Positions 56,035-64,000 of a stretch of 64,000 nucleotides of DNA are shown piece after piece. The first letter of the stretch is position 1. Every line of letters begins with the position of its first letter. Under the pieces are notes generated by a model that had not been told where the DNA came from, did no database searches, and saw nothing but the letters and a program-made list of their open reading frames with translations. Origin of the DNA: Septoria linicola (lineage: Eukaryota > Ascomycota > Dothideomycetes > Mycosphaerellales > Mycosphaerellaceae); the NCBI GenBank assembly GCA_024114885.1, contig CP099424.1:186001-250000 (forward strand). The letters are read 5' to 3'. The translations under genes were made by a program, and so were the position numbers.

Positions 56035-56487
56035 ATGTCGAACACAGAGAAGCAGCAAGCGTCCGCTGCACAGGCTGATGAGGACGATGATGAGCCTGAT
56101 GAGTGGTATGGCTCTGCTTGGCTTGTTCCCAATGGCTGTAAAGCTGACCTTTTTCGCAGGGACAAGAGAATCTTCAGCACTGGATGCTCAGGTAGCTTGT
56201 GGGAAGATATCGTTCCGAACGTACTGTATCGCTAATTGTCAGTAGATGAGAATGCCACGTTGAATGACTGCTTTCGTGAGAAGAAGGATTGGAGAGCGTG
56301 CAAAGACGAGGTGAGTGCGATTGCCGAGCTCGGCTGATACCTTGTCGAGGAATCTCCCTCTTCAGCCTCAACATAACATTTTTATGGCGAGAGCGCTTCA
56401 ATTGATATTGTCGTACAGATGGAAGCTTTCAAGCAGTGCTGGAAGAGGCAAGGAAATGAGAACAGAACGGACCAAAAGGATGTGTGA
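56035..56487 (+). CDS. COA4: cytochrome c oxidase assembly factor 4 homologue (twin CX9C)
   Basis: Small mitochondrial intermembrane-space protein with a CHCH fold. Four exons, 56035-56105, 56160-56191, 56246-56310 and 56419-56487, give 78 aa. After an acidic N-terminus (ADEDDDEPDEW) the spliced product reads DKRIFSTGCSDENATLNDCF, then REKKDWRACKDEMEAFKQCW. Cysteines in NDCFREKKDWRAC and CKDEMEAFKQC are spaced nine residues apart, and the extra STGC just before is typical of COA4/CHCHD8. Import would depend on Mia40. The gene is invisible to simple frame scanning because each exon is tiny. Introns are 54, 54 and 108 nt. Confidence 0.92.
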
Positions 56488-56779
56488 TAGCGTGATCTGC
56501 GCGTGAGACTTGTCAACGATACATACATAATAGCTGGTAAACGCCATTCCATGTACAGTACAGACAAACGAGAAAAGAGCAATGGAGCTGCGAAGCTACT
56601 GTAATATATGCTGTGGCCCAATGTCAATGCCTCCAAGTTGTTGTCTGCAGGAGTGGAAGAGGAAGAGCAGCCACGCGACTTTCACATGAGTGGGCCGCGG
56701 AAGTGCCGAGAGAGCTTCACCTCGTTCACGTTTCAGCGCATCCTAAGTGATTCTAGAGCAATACTTTCCTGACTCCAAC
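56488..56779. other. intergenic, nothing seen
   Basis: Gap between COA4 and MGM101 on the same strand. No supported feature. Confidence 0.5.
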
Positions 56780-57882
56780 ATGTCTTCGTCACGGCGCGCA
56801 GGCAGCAAGCTTGCCTCGGCACTATCGTCGCAATCATGCAGCACACGACCCTGCCGTTTCACACAGCGAACGCGAACGCGATGCCTCTCGACAGCTCCGC
56901 GACGCCATCAAGAATCTGTAGCTGCCGCGCCCAAGATTCCCTCGAATGCGACTGCAAACACACAAAAAGTGCAGAACGAGCTCTCTCCCAGCGATGAATC
57001 GGACCCACTGCGCTCCCTGACCGATGGCCTGCAAGACCCGCCGCCCGTGCTGAACGAAGACGAGAAGCAGGTCGACTGGACGCGTTCCTTCCATGGCTTG
57101 TCTTCCACGCCCTTCACGCCCGAGCAGGCAGCAATTCTCATGGAGCCAATCGAATTCGACGACATTGAGATCAAGCCCGATGGCATCGTCTACCTGCCCG
57201 AGATCAAATACCGGCGCAAGTTGAACAGAGCATTCGGCCCAGGAGGATGGGGACTCGCACCACGGGGAGAAACGATTGTCACAGGAAAAGTCGTCACGAG
57301 GGAGTACGGCCTCGTGGCTGGTGGAAGGTACATCCATCCCTCTCTCCCTCCTTCCCTCCTTCCCTCCTTCCCTCCTTCCCTCCTTCCGGCACCAGCTACC
57401 CATACTGACATATGTACAGACTCGTCTCCATCGCCCGCGGCGAACAACAATACTTCGACCCCGACGGCATCCCCACCGCAACCGAAGGCTGCAAATCCAA
57501 CGCCCTGATGCGCTGCTGCAAAGACCTCGGCATCGCGTCGGAACTCTGGGACCCACGCTTCATCCGCAAATTCATGAACGAGAGAGCGAAAGAAATGTTA
57601 GTGGAGCATGCTACAACCAAAAAGAGGAGGAAGCATTTCATGAGAAAGGATGATGAGTTGAAGTATCCGTGGAAGGAGATTGAGATGGGTGGTAGTAATG
57701 GGAGTGGGAGTAGGTCGTTGGGGGCGGCGGGGATGAATAAGACGGCGAGGCCGCCGGGGACGTCTGCGAGTGGAACAAGTGGAACAAGTGGAAGCGGGGG
57801 AGTGGCGAGTGCGGCTGTACAGGCGTTTCAGAAGGCTAAAGCGCAGGCTCAGTCAGGGCAGGCGAATCCGGCGAAGAAGTGA
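56780..57882 (+). CDS. MGM101: mitochondrial genome maintenance protein MGM101
   Basis: Rad52-like single-strand annealing protein of mitochondrial nucleoids, required for mtDNA recombination and repair. Exons 56780-57327 and 57420-57882 join in phase to 336 aa. A basic, Ser-rich presequence (MSSSRRAGSKLASALSSQSC) predicts mitochondrial import. The core domain includes VDWTRSFHGLSSTPFTPEQA, DDIEIKPDGIVYLPEIKYRR, NRAFGPGGWGLAPRGE, VTREYGLVAGGRLVSIARGE, ALMRCCKDLGIASELWDPRF and ATTKKRRKHFMRK. All match the family, and the core looks intact. The C-terminal 90 residues are Gly/Ser/Ala-rich and probably disordered. Confidence 0.95.
57338..57387. repeat. pyrimidine microsatellite in MGM101 intron
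   Basis: Period-8 cttccctc repeats in the single intron of MGM101. They may vary between strains. No effect on the coding frame. Confidence 0.85.
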
Positions 57883-58196
57883 GGGAGAGGCAGATGCAGT
57901 CCAGCGAGTATATGCCTTGGCGCAGAAGAGAGAAGCGAGCCGCTATCCGTCTCGCTCTGTAAGATGAGCTGGCATTTTCCAGTATAGATATGTGCATATA
58001 CCATTCTCACAACTCCTGTACAGTTCAATATCCATAAGAAGCATCCAGCAAGCCACCGATATAAGTAATTCTCGCGCATGTTGAATCCGCCCACTGCACG
58101 CAAGCTCGTGCTTCTCTCTCTCTTCCCCGGGCTTCCTGATGCCAGCCAGCCAGCCCGCCAGCCCATCTGACCAAATTGAATTCCAGGCTACCTCTT
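57883..58196. other. convergent intergenic region
   Basis: Between MGM101 and the P450 relic. Contains a short cagccagccagcccgccagccc direct repeat near 58142-58163. No gene. Confidence 0.5.
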
Positions 58197-59087
58197 CTCG
58201 CCTTCAGTCACACCGAAATCCTCAGCTCTCAACCCAGCACTAGCAGACACGAAACGCACATCACTCTGCCAGGGAGACCCTCCTCCGGCGCCCGTGGGAT
58301 CGTCAATCCACCGCTCTGGAAATCGCCTGCGTCCGGACCCCAGAATTGAGGAAATGTGTTGATCGCGTTGACAGGGACGATGAGATGTTTGCCAGTCGGC
58401 AGAGGTGTAGAGCAGAGCGTGACGGGCTGTCTGGTGATGCGGTCGAAGACTGGCACAACGGGGTGGAGGCGGAGGGCTTCGGAGGTGACGGAAGAGAGGT
58501 AGGGGAGTCTGGAGGTGATGGGCTCGAGTAGCGAGTGGAGATCAAATTCTGCTAGTGAAGACGAGGATAGAGCTTGTCCAGCAGATGCAGAGTCTTGCTC
58601 CCCATGACCGGACAGACATCTCGAACATTCTTGTGCTTGAAGCCTGCTTGAAGAGGACGCCTGAGTGCCTTTGCAGGATTAGCATACGGCTGAGCGCTCC
58701 CGAGGATGCTGCTGAACACACCTGATGAGTATCATTCATAGCAGTGACAACACCATCCCCAAGCATACTGCTCAGCATCTTCTTGACTCCAGCACTCGAA
58801 GCAATGATACCGCCAGTCTGTCTGTCAACCTCGATCGCTGCATTAGGGTCGGTAACGATGATGCGTTCTTGATTGAAAGGGCCGCGACAGCTGATCAGGC
58901 CTCGATTGGGTACTGCGAGCGACCATTGCTTTATCTGCTCAATCGACGGCTCGTCGAGAAGCCGTCGAAACAGAGGTCCTTGTTCCACGCATGGCAGTCT
59001 TAGGATCCTCGGCTTCAGAAGCTTAGGCAATATTATGCAGAGCACGAGCAGAGCGAGCACTGCTGATAGTAAGTTCACGAACGGCAT
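58197..59087 (-). pseudogene. cytochrome P450 relic, internally deleted
   Basis: N-terminal membrane anchor (MPFVNLLSAVLALLVLCIIL) and start of a P450 (RGLISCRGPFNQERIIVTDP, MLGDGVVTAMNDTHQ) from 59087. An intron then leads to ALRRPLQAGFKHKNVRDVCP. About 250 residues that should follow, including helix I, are missing. The sequence jumps to the helix-K region LPYLSSVTSEALRLHPVVPV, with the ExxR motif intact as EALR. The PERW motif follows only after a 1-nt frame change (GDF, then PERWIDDPTG). The haem-binding cysteine loop FxxGxRxCxG is absent before the stop at 58197. The deletion, frameshift and lost haem ligand make this non-functional. Confidence 0.8.
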
Positions 59088-60106
59088 CCTGCAGTCAGTC
59101 CAAGCTAGCCAAGATTACGTTGACGACTCTTGCTGTACGTCTACTGCAGGAAGTTCCTGCTGCCATAGATCCGGTGGTGGTATATGTATGCGACATGGCG
59201 CCAGACGATCGATCATGATGTCTGCTTCCTCGTGATGTCGGATTGGCTCGCATTGCACTCGCTCTCGCTGTCCTTGCCCCGACTGCTACGTGAGTGATTT
59301 GCTCGCGGCTTGGCTGTACATGGAAGTCTGATTGTGTGCAAAAGTATCTGCTGACCTAAGAGCGCATGACTTCTAGGGCTGTGTAGCTAAGTCAGCTTGT
59401 GCAGCCTTGAGATTGCCCAAAGGACAAATGTAATGCCACTAGCAGGTAGCTAGTCCACATGTTACTTCGCGTTTCGGGTAGCTCTCGAGGTTGAGAGTTC
59501 ACAGCATAGATGGCTGTCGCTGTCGCATGTCGTCATGACTCGCATCGCGAACGCATCGACTCTAGCTGTTCATCGGCTTGCAGAAAGCGAAGCGGTCCAG
59601 AACTTCACGCTTCGAGAATGTGGCTGGCGCTATGCCGAATGGACAAGCTTTTGCCACGTACCAGGAAGAGTCTTGTTCACCTGCCAAGTCGACGAAAGCT
59701 CGTTCGAGGATGAATGTAGAGCTGTTGCCCCGTCTTCATGTCTCCGCCAGCATACAGTGACCACTGACAGCATGGAAGCGGAGGAGTGGAAGATGGAGCT
59801 CGTGTTGAACACAACCAACAGCCCTAAGTTAACGGCGCGGCCGAAACTTTCTGGACCCGGACCCTCTCGTCGCCTGCACCTCCCCCATCTTTTTCCTCAT
59901 CATGGCCCGCAAAAGCGGCACATGGCTCGGGATAGCGTGCTTCGCGGCGCATTGTATTTGATGGTAGGTCGATCTGTTCTGTTCGCCAGGTCTCTTTCTA
60001 TCTCTCAGTCTGCCATTGCGCATTGTAATCACGAATATTGTGCACCGAGCATTAGAATACATGCTCCACCGTCGACACACGTTTTCGTGGAGACCTCTTT
60101 CCAGCC
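59088..60106. other. intergenic, no supported gene
   Basis: Between the P450 relic and ATG22. A 258-aa open frame (59535-60311) overlaps the ATG22 start in another frame and has no family support. Confidence 0.45.
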
Positions 60107-62524
60107 ATGGCCTCTGCTGATCCCGGCCTCGCGCAAGTCGCGGCCGTACAAGGCGCCGACGACACCACGAAAGGGGCTCTGGAAAAGGAGAATGGCATTC
60201 TCGTCGAGGACGAACGCCCAGTCGCACCTGACCAGTTCGATTCACGATTCGAAACGTCGAAGAAAGAGATTTGGGCATATTACTCGTACTACATTGGCAA
60301 CAACGGCTTGACATTGTTCAACTTTGCGCCAACAGCAGCACAGAACCTGCTATATCAACACGCTGAAGCCATTGGAGGGCCAGACAACGAGATTGTGGCC
60401 TTTGCGGGGTCAAACAGGACCATCAATAGTGTCATCTTGCTCTGCAACGGCATATCGTTTGCGATCCAGATCGTTGTATTTTTGATCCTCGGATCATACG
60501 CAGACTTTGGCACTTTCAGGCCCAACATCCTGATCGTGCTCTCACTCATCGCTTGGGGCATTGGCTTCGGCTGGCTAGGCGTTCACGATGTCGACAAATG
60601 GCAGACAGGACTGGGTCTGTACATCATCGGCTTGATCGCATATCAGCTCTGCCTCACCTACTGGACTGCAGCTTTCCCGGGCCTGGCGCGTAACACGCCA
60701 GAGATTCGACACAAGGCGCAGCAATATGAGAACGGCGAGATCACGCGAGGCGAGTACGATCATGTGGACAGCATGAAGAGGAACGAGCTGAGCAACATGG
60801 CTTTCTACGTACAGTCTGTTGCTGAGATTGGTATCTTGGCCGTCATTGTAGGCATTGGGTTTGGTCTGAATGTCAACGCGAGTACTGAGAATAACAACTA
60901 TGGCTTGAGCGTGCTTATTGCCTTCGCATCTGGCGTCTGGATCCTGGTCGCGATCCCATGGTTTGTTCTGGAGAAGAGGAGACCTGGTCAAGATCCAGGC
61001 ATGAACATTGTGGTCGCTGGATTCTGGCAGTTGTGGAATGCGATGACGCAGATCTGGCAGCTGAGACAATCGCTGTTCTATCTCATTGGTAAGTGTATCT
61101 CGTGTCTCCAGTCACAGTTGAGAGACCACGCCATGATTGTCGAAGATGCACGCTCTACCGTATTGTCTCAACGAATGATGAGGACCTTTCACTGACGCTT
61201 TGGATAGGCTACTTCTTGCTGGGAGACTCACTCAACACTACAGTCACTGTGATTGGCACTCTGCAAAACCAGATCGTGGCATACAACTTCCTCGAGCTGA
61301 CTTACCTGCTCATCGTAGGAATTGCAGCTCAGGCGGTCGGCATTTTCGCATTCTGGAACATCCAGAAACGCTATCAGCTTCCGACCAAGACCATGTTCAA
61401 TGCCGTTGCAGTTGGTATCATCCTGCTCGATGGCTGGGGGATGATTGGCATCTGGACTCAGCGTTTCGGCTTCCACAACAAGTGGGAGGTTTGGGTAAGG
61501 ATCAAACAATCCCGCGCCGAGACATTCTCTGACAGCGTCTGTTTGCAGGTCTATCAAGTCTTCTACGGACTCTTCGTATGCCCGTGGTACTCATACTCTC
61601 AAACCGTACGTTTCATATCTCTTCCACTCTTCGATCACCCCACCTGTTCATCTCCCCGCCACCAATGCTACAGCCACATCATCAGAGAGCAAAGTGTGTT
61701 CCGGCGTCGCATGCTCCTACCCGCTGTCAAAGCACCTCGCCAATAGCGCTCCACCGCGGCATGGGTAGCTGTTTGTTTCCGCAAGCCAAACCATGGGATC
61801 GAGCTTCCTCTCGGCACCAGGATGGCACAGACTCGATCAGAAATGCCCATGTCGAGGCGTGGCGTGGCCTTTGCGGCGACCTGCAGACGCCAACACATCA
61901 TTTCCACGCGGAGAGAAGAGATCTCGAAGGATATGCACGCAATGATCCCCAGGCCATACAATATCGAGCACGTTCCGAGGATGTCTGTCTATCATGCTAC
62001 TTCCCGCTGTCATGGGTACCGACGGCTACGTGGCAGCGGAAAGCAGTCTCTTGTGCAACCACACCGCTCCACCCCTCACGGGCTCCACTCAATCTCCCCG
62101 GACCTCACATTCTTCACCTACACGCACGCACACTACACACTCACCCACGCACACACATGCACTCTCAAACACACCCTCTCCACTCTTGCCTTCCCTTAGA
62201 CTAACTCCAAAACTCTAGATGATATCCGAGGTAACCCCTCGCGGCAAAGAATTCCTCTTCTTCAGCCTGTTCAGCATCATCGGCAAAACCTCCTCCTTCA
62301 TCGGCCCCTTCATTTCCAGTGCCATCATCGACGACACAGGGAACAACAGCTCACCCTTCTACTTCCTCTTCGCACTGAGTCTAGCAAGTTTCTTGTTCTT
62401 GCTGTTCTTCGTTGATGTCAAGAAGAGTCGCGTCGAGCAAGCGGAGTTTTTGGAACGCGAGGCGAGACTCAAGGAGAAGAGGAAGTTGGGGCTGGAGAGT
62501 AGTAGTGTTGGGTCGGTGGCATGA
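60107..62524 (+). CDS. ATG22: autophagy-related protein 22, vacuolar amino-acid effluxer
   Basis: Vacuolar membrane transporter that exports amino acids released by autophagy. Exons 60107-61088, 61208-61494, 61549-61605 and 62219-62524 give 543 aa. The family is recognised from KKEIWAYYSYYIGNNGLTLF near the start, LCNGISFAIQIVVFLILGSY and YWTAAFPGLARNTPEIRH, the later helices LELTYLLIVGIAAQAVGIFA, and the C-terminal VCPWYSYSQTMISEVTPRGK with EFLFFSLFSIIGKTSSFIGP, all standard for Atg22. About eleven to twelve membrane helices. The N-terminus is acidic and cytosolic (DDTTKGALEKENGILVEDE). The intron between exons 3 and 4 is 613 nt, far longer than the others. Confidence 0.93.
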
Positions 62525-63071
62525 TTGATAGAGGGATGAGGATAGGCTAGATTCGATCAGATGCTTGGTGGAATGTGTTTCATCAGTTAGAGAGGTGATG
62601 TGTGTGTGTGCATGTAGATGAGCAAGTCGCTACATATTCATCCTGCATATGTGAATGTCGTGGTATTCATGCCCCCCTGCGTCTTGCTTTCCTGTTCTGA
62701 GACTTTTGGGTGTGGTAGTGCAGAGTCGTGCGGTGAGAGACGAATGAGTAAGCAGATCCCACTCACAACGTCTTCTCAACCGCTTGCTGCATGTGTTGTA
62801 GATCCCAGTACCGCGTGCGCAGAGCACTTCTACCAACGCGTGCATGAAGCGACTGTGGGGCGATGAACTCTGCAGAGGACGTGAATCTACATCAATACAT
62901 GTCATGGGAATGCAGAAACCAACAGAAACAGTGCTTTGACATGATTCCGTAGTACTAGACAATCTGCTCCATCATATCCAGGGTGCGAGTAGCCTCGTGT
63001 ACAAATCGCAATATAGGTAGATGAGTAGAGAATAGTCAATGAGGAACATCCCTCGGATCGACAGCGAGCAC
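62525..63071. other. convergent intergenic region
   Basis: 3' flanks of ATG22 and the deaminase gene. Contains a short TG run near 62598-62612. No gene. Confidence 0.5.
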
Positions 63072-64000
63072 CTAAGCCGCCGTAGCAGAATCTACCCGCT
63101 CGTGCATAGGGACAATTGGCAGGTCTTTCACTTCGAGACCATCCAGCTTGCCTAGCACGGCCTGATTCGGCAGCCTGATGTGCATCGGATCAGGCACAAG
63201 CTCCGGCGTGGCGAGTCTCTCAATGTCGTCCCGCGACGGAGGAGCCAGTCCTTCCGTCGAGAACTTCGGGGGCGTTGGCTCTGGCGGGATTGTGAACGAC
63301 TTGTCTGTTGGGGTTCTGGGACTGTCCAACTTCTCAAGGACCGAGTCACGCTTCTTCAGTACCATTTCCTCGGATGTGAGGACTTGTGCAAAGCCTTGTG
63401 AGGCAGCAACCTGTTCGATAGACTTGAAGTACTTCACAGTCTTGACCTGCAGTTCCAGCGTTGCGTCTTCGTCGACTACAACCATGGCGTGAGGGTGCAT
63501 TTGAAGTGATGAGAGTGTCCACATGTGGTTGACCCCGCCCTCGATACACTTCTGCAATGCAAGAGCTTTGTGGGCGCCGGTGATAATAATGACGACCTCT
63601 CGTGCGGCGAGCACAGTCTGGATGCCGACTGTCAATGCCATCTTCGGGACCTTGTTCACATCGTTCTGGAAGAAGCGAGAATTTGCTAAGATCGTGTCGT
63701 ATGCAAGGCTGCCGGATGTCAGTCGGCGCTCGCCATAGTTCGATCGCTACCACTCACGTCTTGACTCTTGTCCTGCTCTGCAGACTCGAGCCCGGCTCGT
63801 TGAACGCAATGTGTCCATCTGGCCCGATTCCACCAAGAAAAAGTTCAATGCCACCTGCACGTCCGATCTTCTCTTCGTACGCGATGCACTCTTCTTCAAG
63901 GTCATCCGCATTGCCGTTCAAAATGTTGATATTCGCAGGGTGGATGTCGACGTGGCTGAAGAAATGCTTGTACATGAAGCTGTGATAACTCTCCGGGTGC
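63072..64000 (-). CDS. NAG1: glucosamine-6-phosphate deaminase/isomerase (cut by right edge)
   Basis: Converts glucosamine-6-phosphate to fructose-6-phosphate and ammonia in amino-sugar catabolism. The last two exons are visible: 64000-63758 and 63708-63072. The 5' end lies beyond the window (first visible residues HPESYHSFMYKHFFSHVDIH). Family blocks: GGIELFLGGIGPDGHIAFNE, which contains the catalytic Asp-Gly-His, SRTRVKTLAYDTILANSRFF, MALTVGIQTVLAAREV, IITGAHKALALQKCIEG and NHMWTLSSLQMHPHA. All are intact. The C-terminal 110 residues (about 63400 down) extend beyond the bacterial NagB length, with a Pro/Ser-rich linker (TPTDKSFTIPPEPTPPKFST), as in many filamentous fungi. Confidence 0.93.

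Noticed and set aside
59535..60311. 258-aa open frame upstream of and overlapping ATG22
   Set aside because: No domain or leader, and it overlaps the well-supported ATG22 start in another frame.

Overview
This window comes from a filamentous ascomycete, most likely a dothideomycete. The evidence is short GT-AG introns of about 45-80 nt, AlcR-type and ordinary Zn2Cys6 regulators, UstYa and PTH11-like families, a CAP10 glycosyltransferase, and a patch that looks mutated by RIP (repeat-induced point mutation). The exact taxon is inference. No rRNA, tRNA or CRISPR was found. Exon junctions given here were placed by eye from splice signals, reading phase and family conservation.

Layout, left half. 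A catalase runs off the left edge (minus). It is followed by a broken Zn2Cys6 regulator (1426-3775), a possible small secreted protein, a CSC1/OSCA-type cation channel (5014-7787), a CAP10/GT90 glycosyltransferase (10286-11638), a broken CorA-like gene (about 12013-14093), a Pch1-type transcription cyclin (15311-16717) and TMA7 (17206-17536). Next come a helicase-like gene that has lost both ATP-binding motifs (18293-20970) and two divergent, related RING-like genes (21464-23038 and 24021-25615). A nitrate transporter (27499-29080) and a DUF2237 gene follow. After them is a damaged membrane-protein gene carrying three identical 146-bp tandem copies (31155-31589), then TVP18 with a 16-nt microexon (32152-32764).

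Layout, right half. An F-box protein and SAM50 are convergent (33667-36485). Then come a small cysteine-rich secreted protein split by introns (36859-37236), two convergent DUF7730 paralogues, a larger secreted cysteine protein (40220-41127), a UstYa-like oxidase (41871-42698), a rhodopsin-like seven-helix receptor (43310-44541) and an AlcR-type regulator (45340-47883). These are followed by a dead beta-lactamase-like gene. A 1394-bp hAT-like element with a perfect 8-bp target duplication (50612-52005) sits inside another decayed gene. The end of the window is mostly housekeeping: BPL1, COA4, MGM101, ATG22 and glucosamine-6-phosphate deaminase (cut by the right edge), with a P450 relic between MGM101 and ATG22.

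Conserved mitochondrial, Golgi, vacuolar and biosynthetic genes are therefore interleaved with at least six decaying accessory genes and several secreted or receptor genes. The most notable features are the hAT-like insertion, whose interior looks RIP-mutated while its ends do not, the pair of RING-like paralogues, and the pseudo-helicase. No complete biosynthetic cluster or defence system was found.
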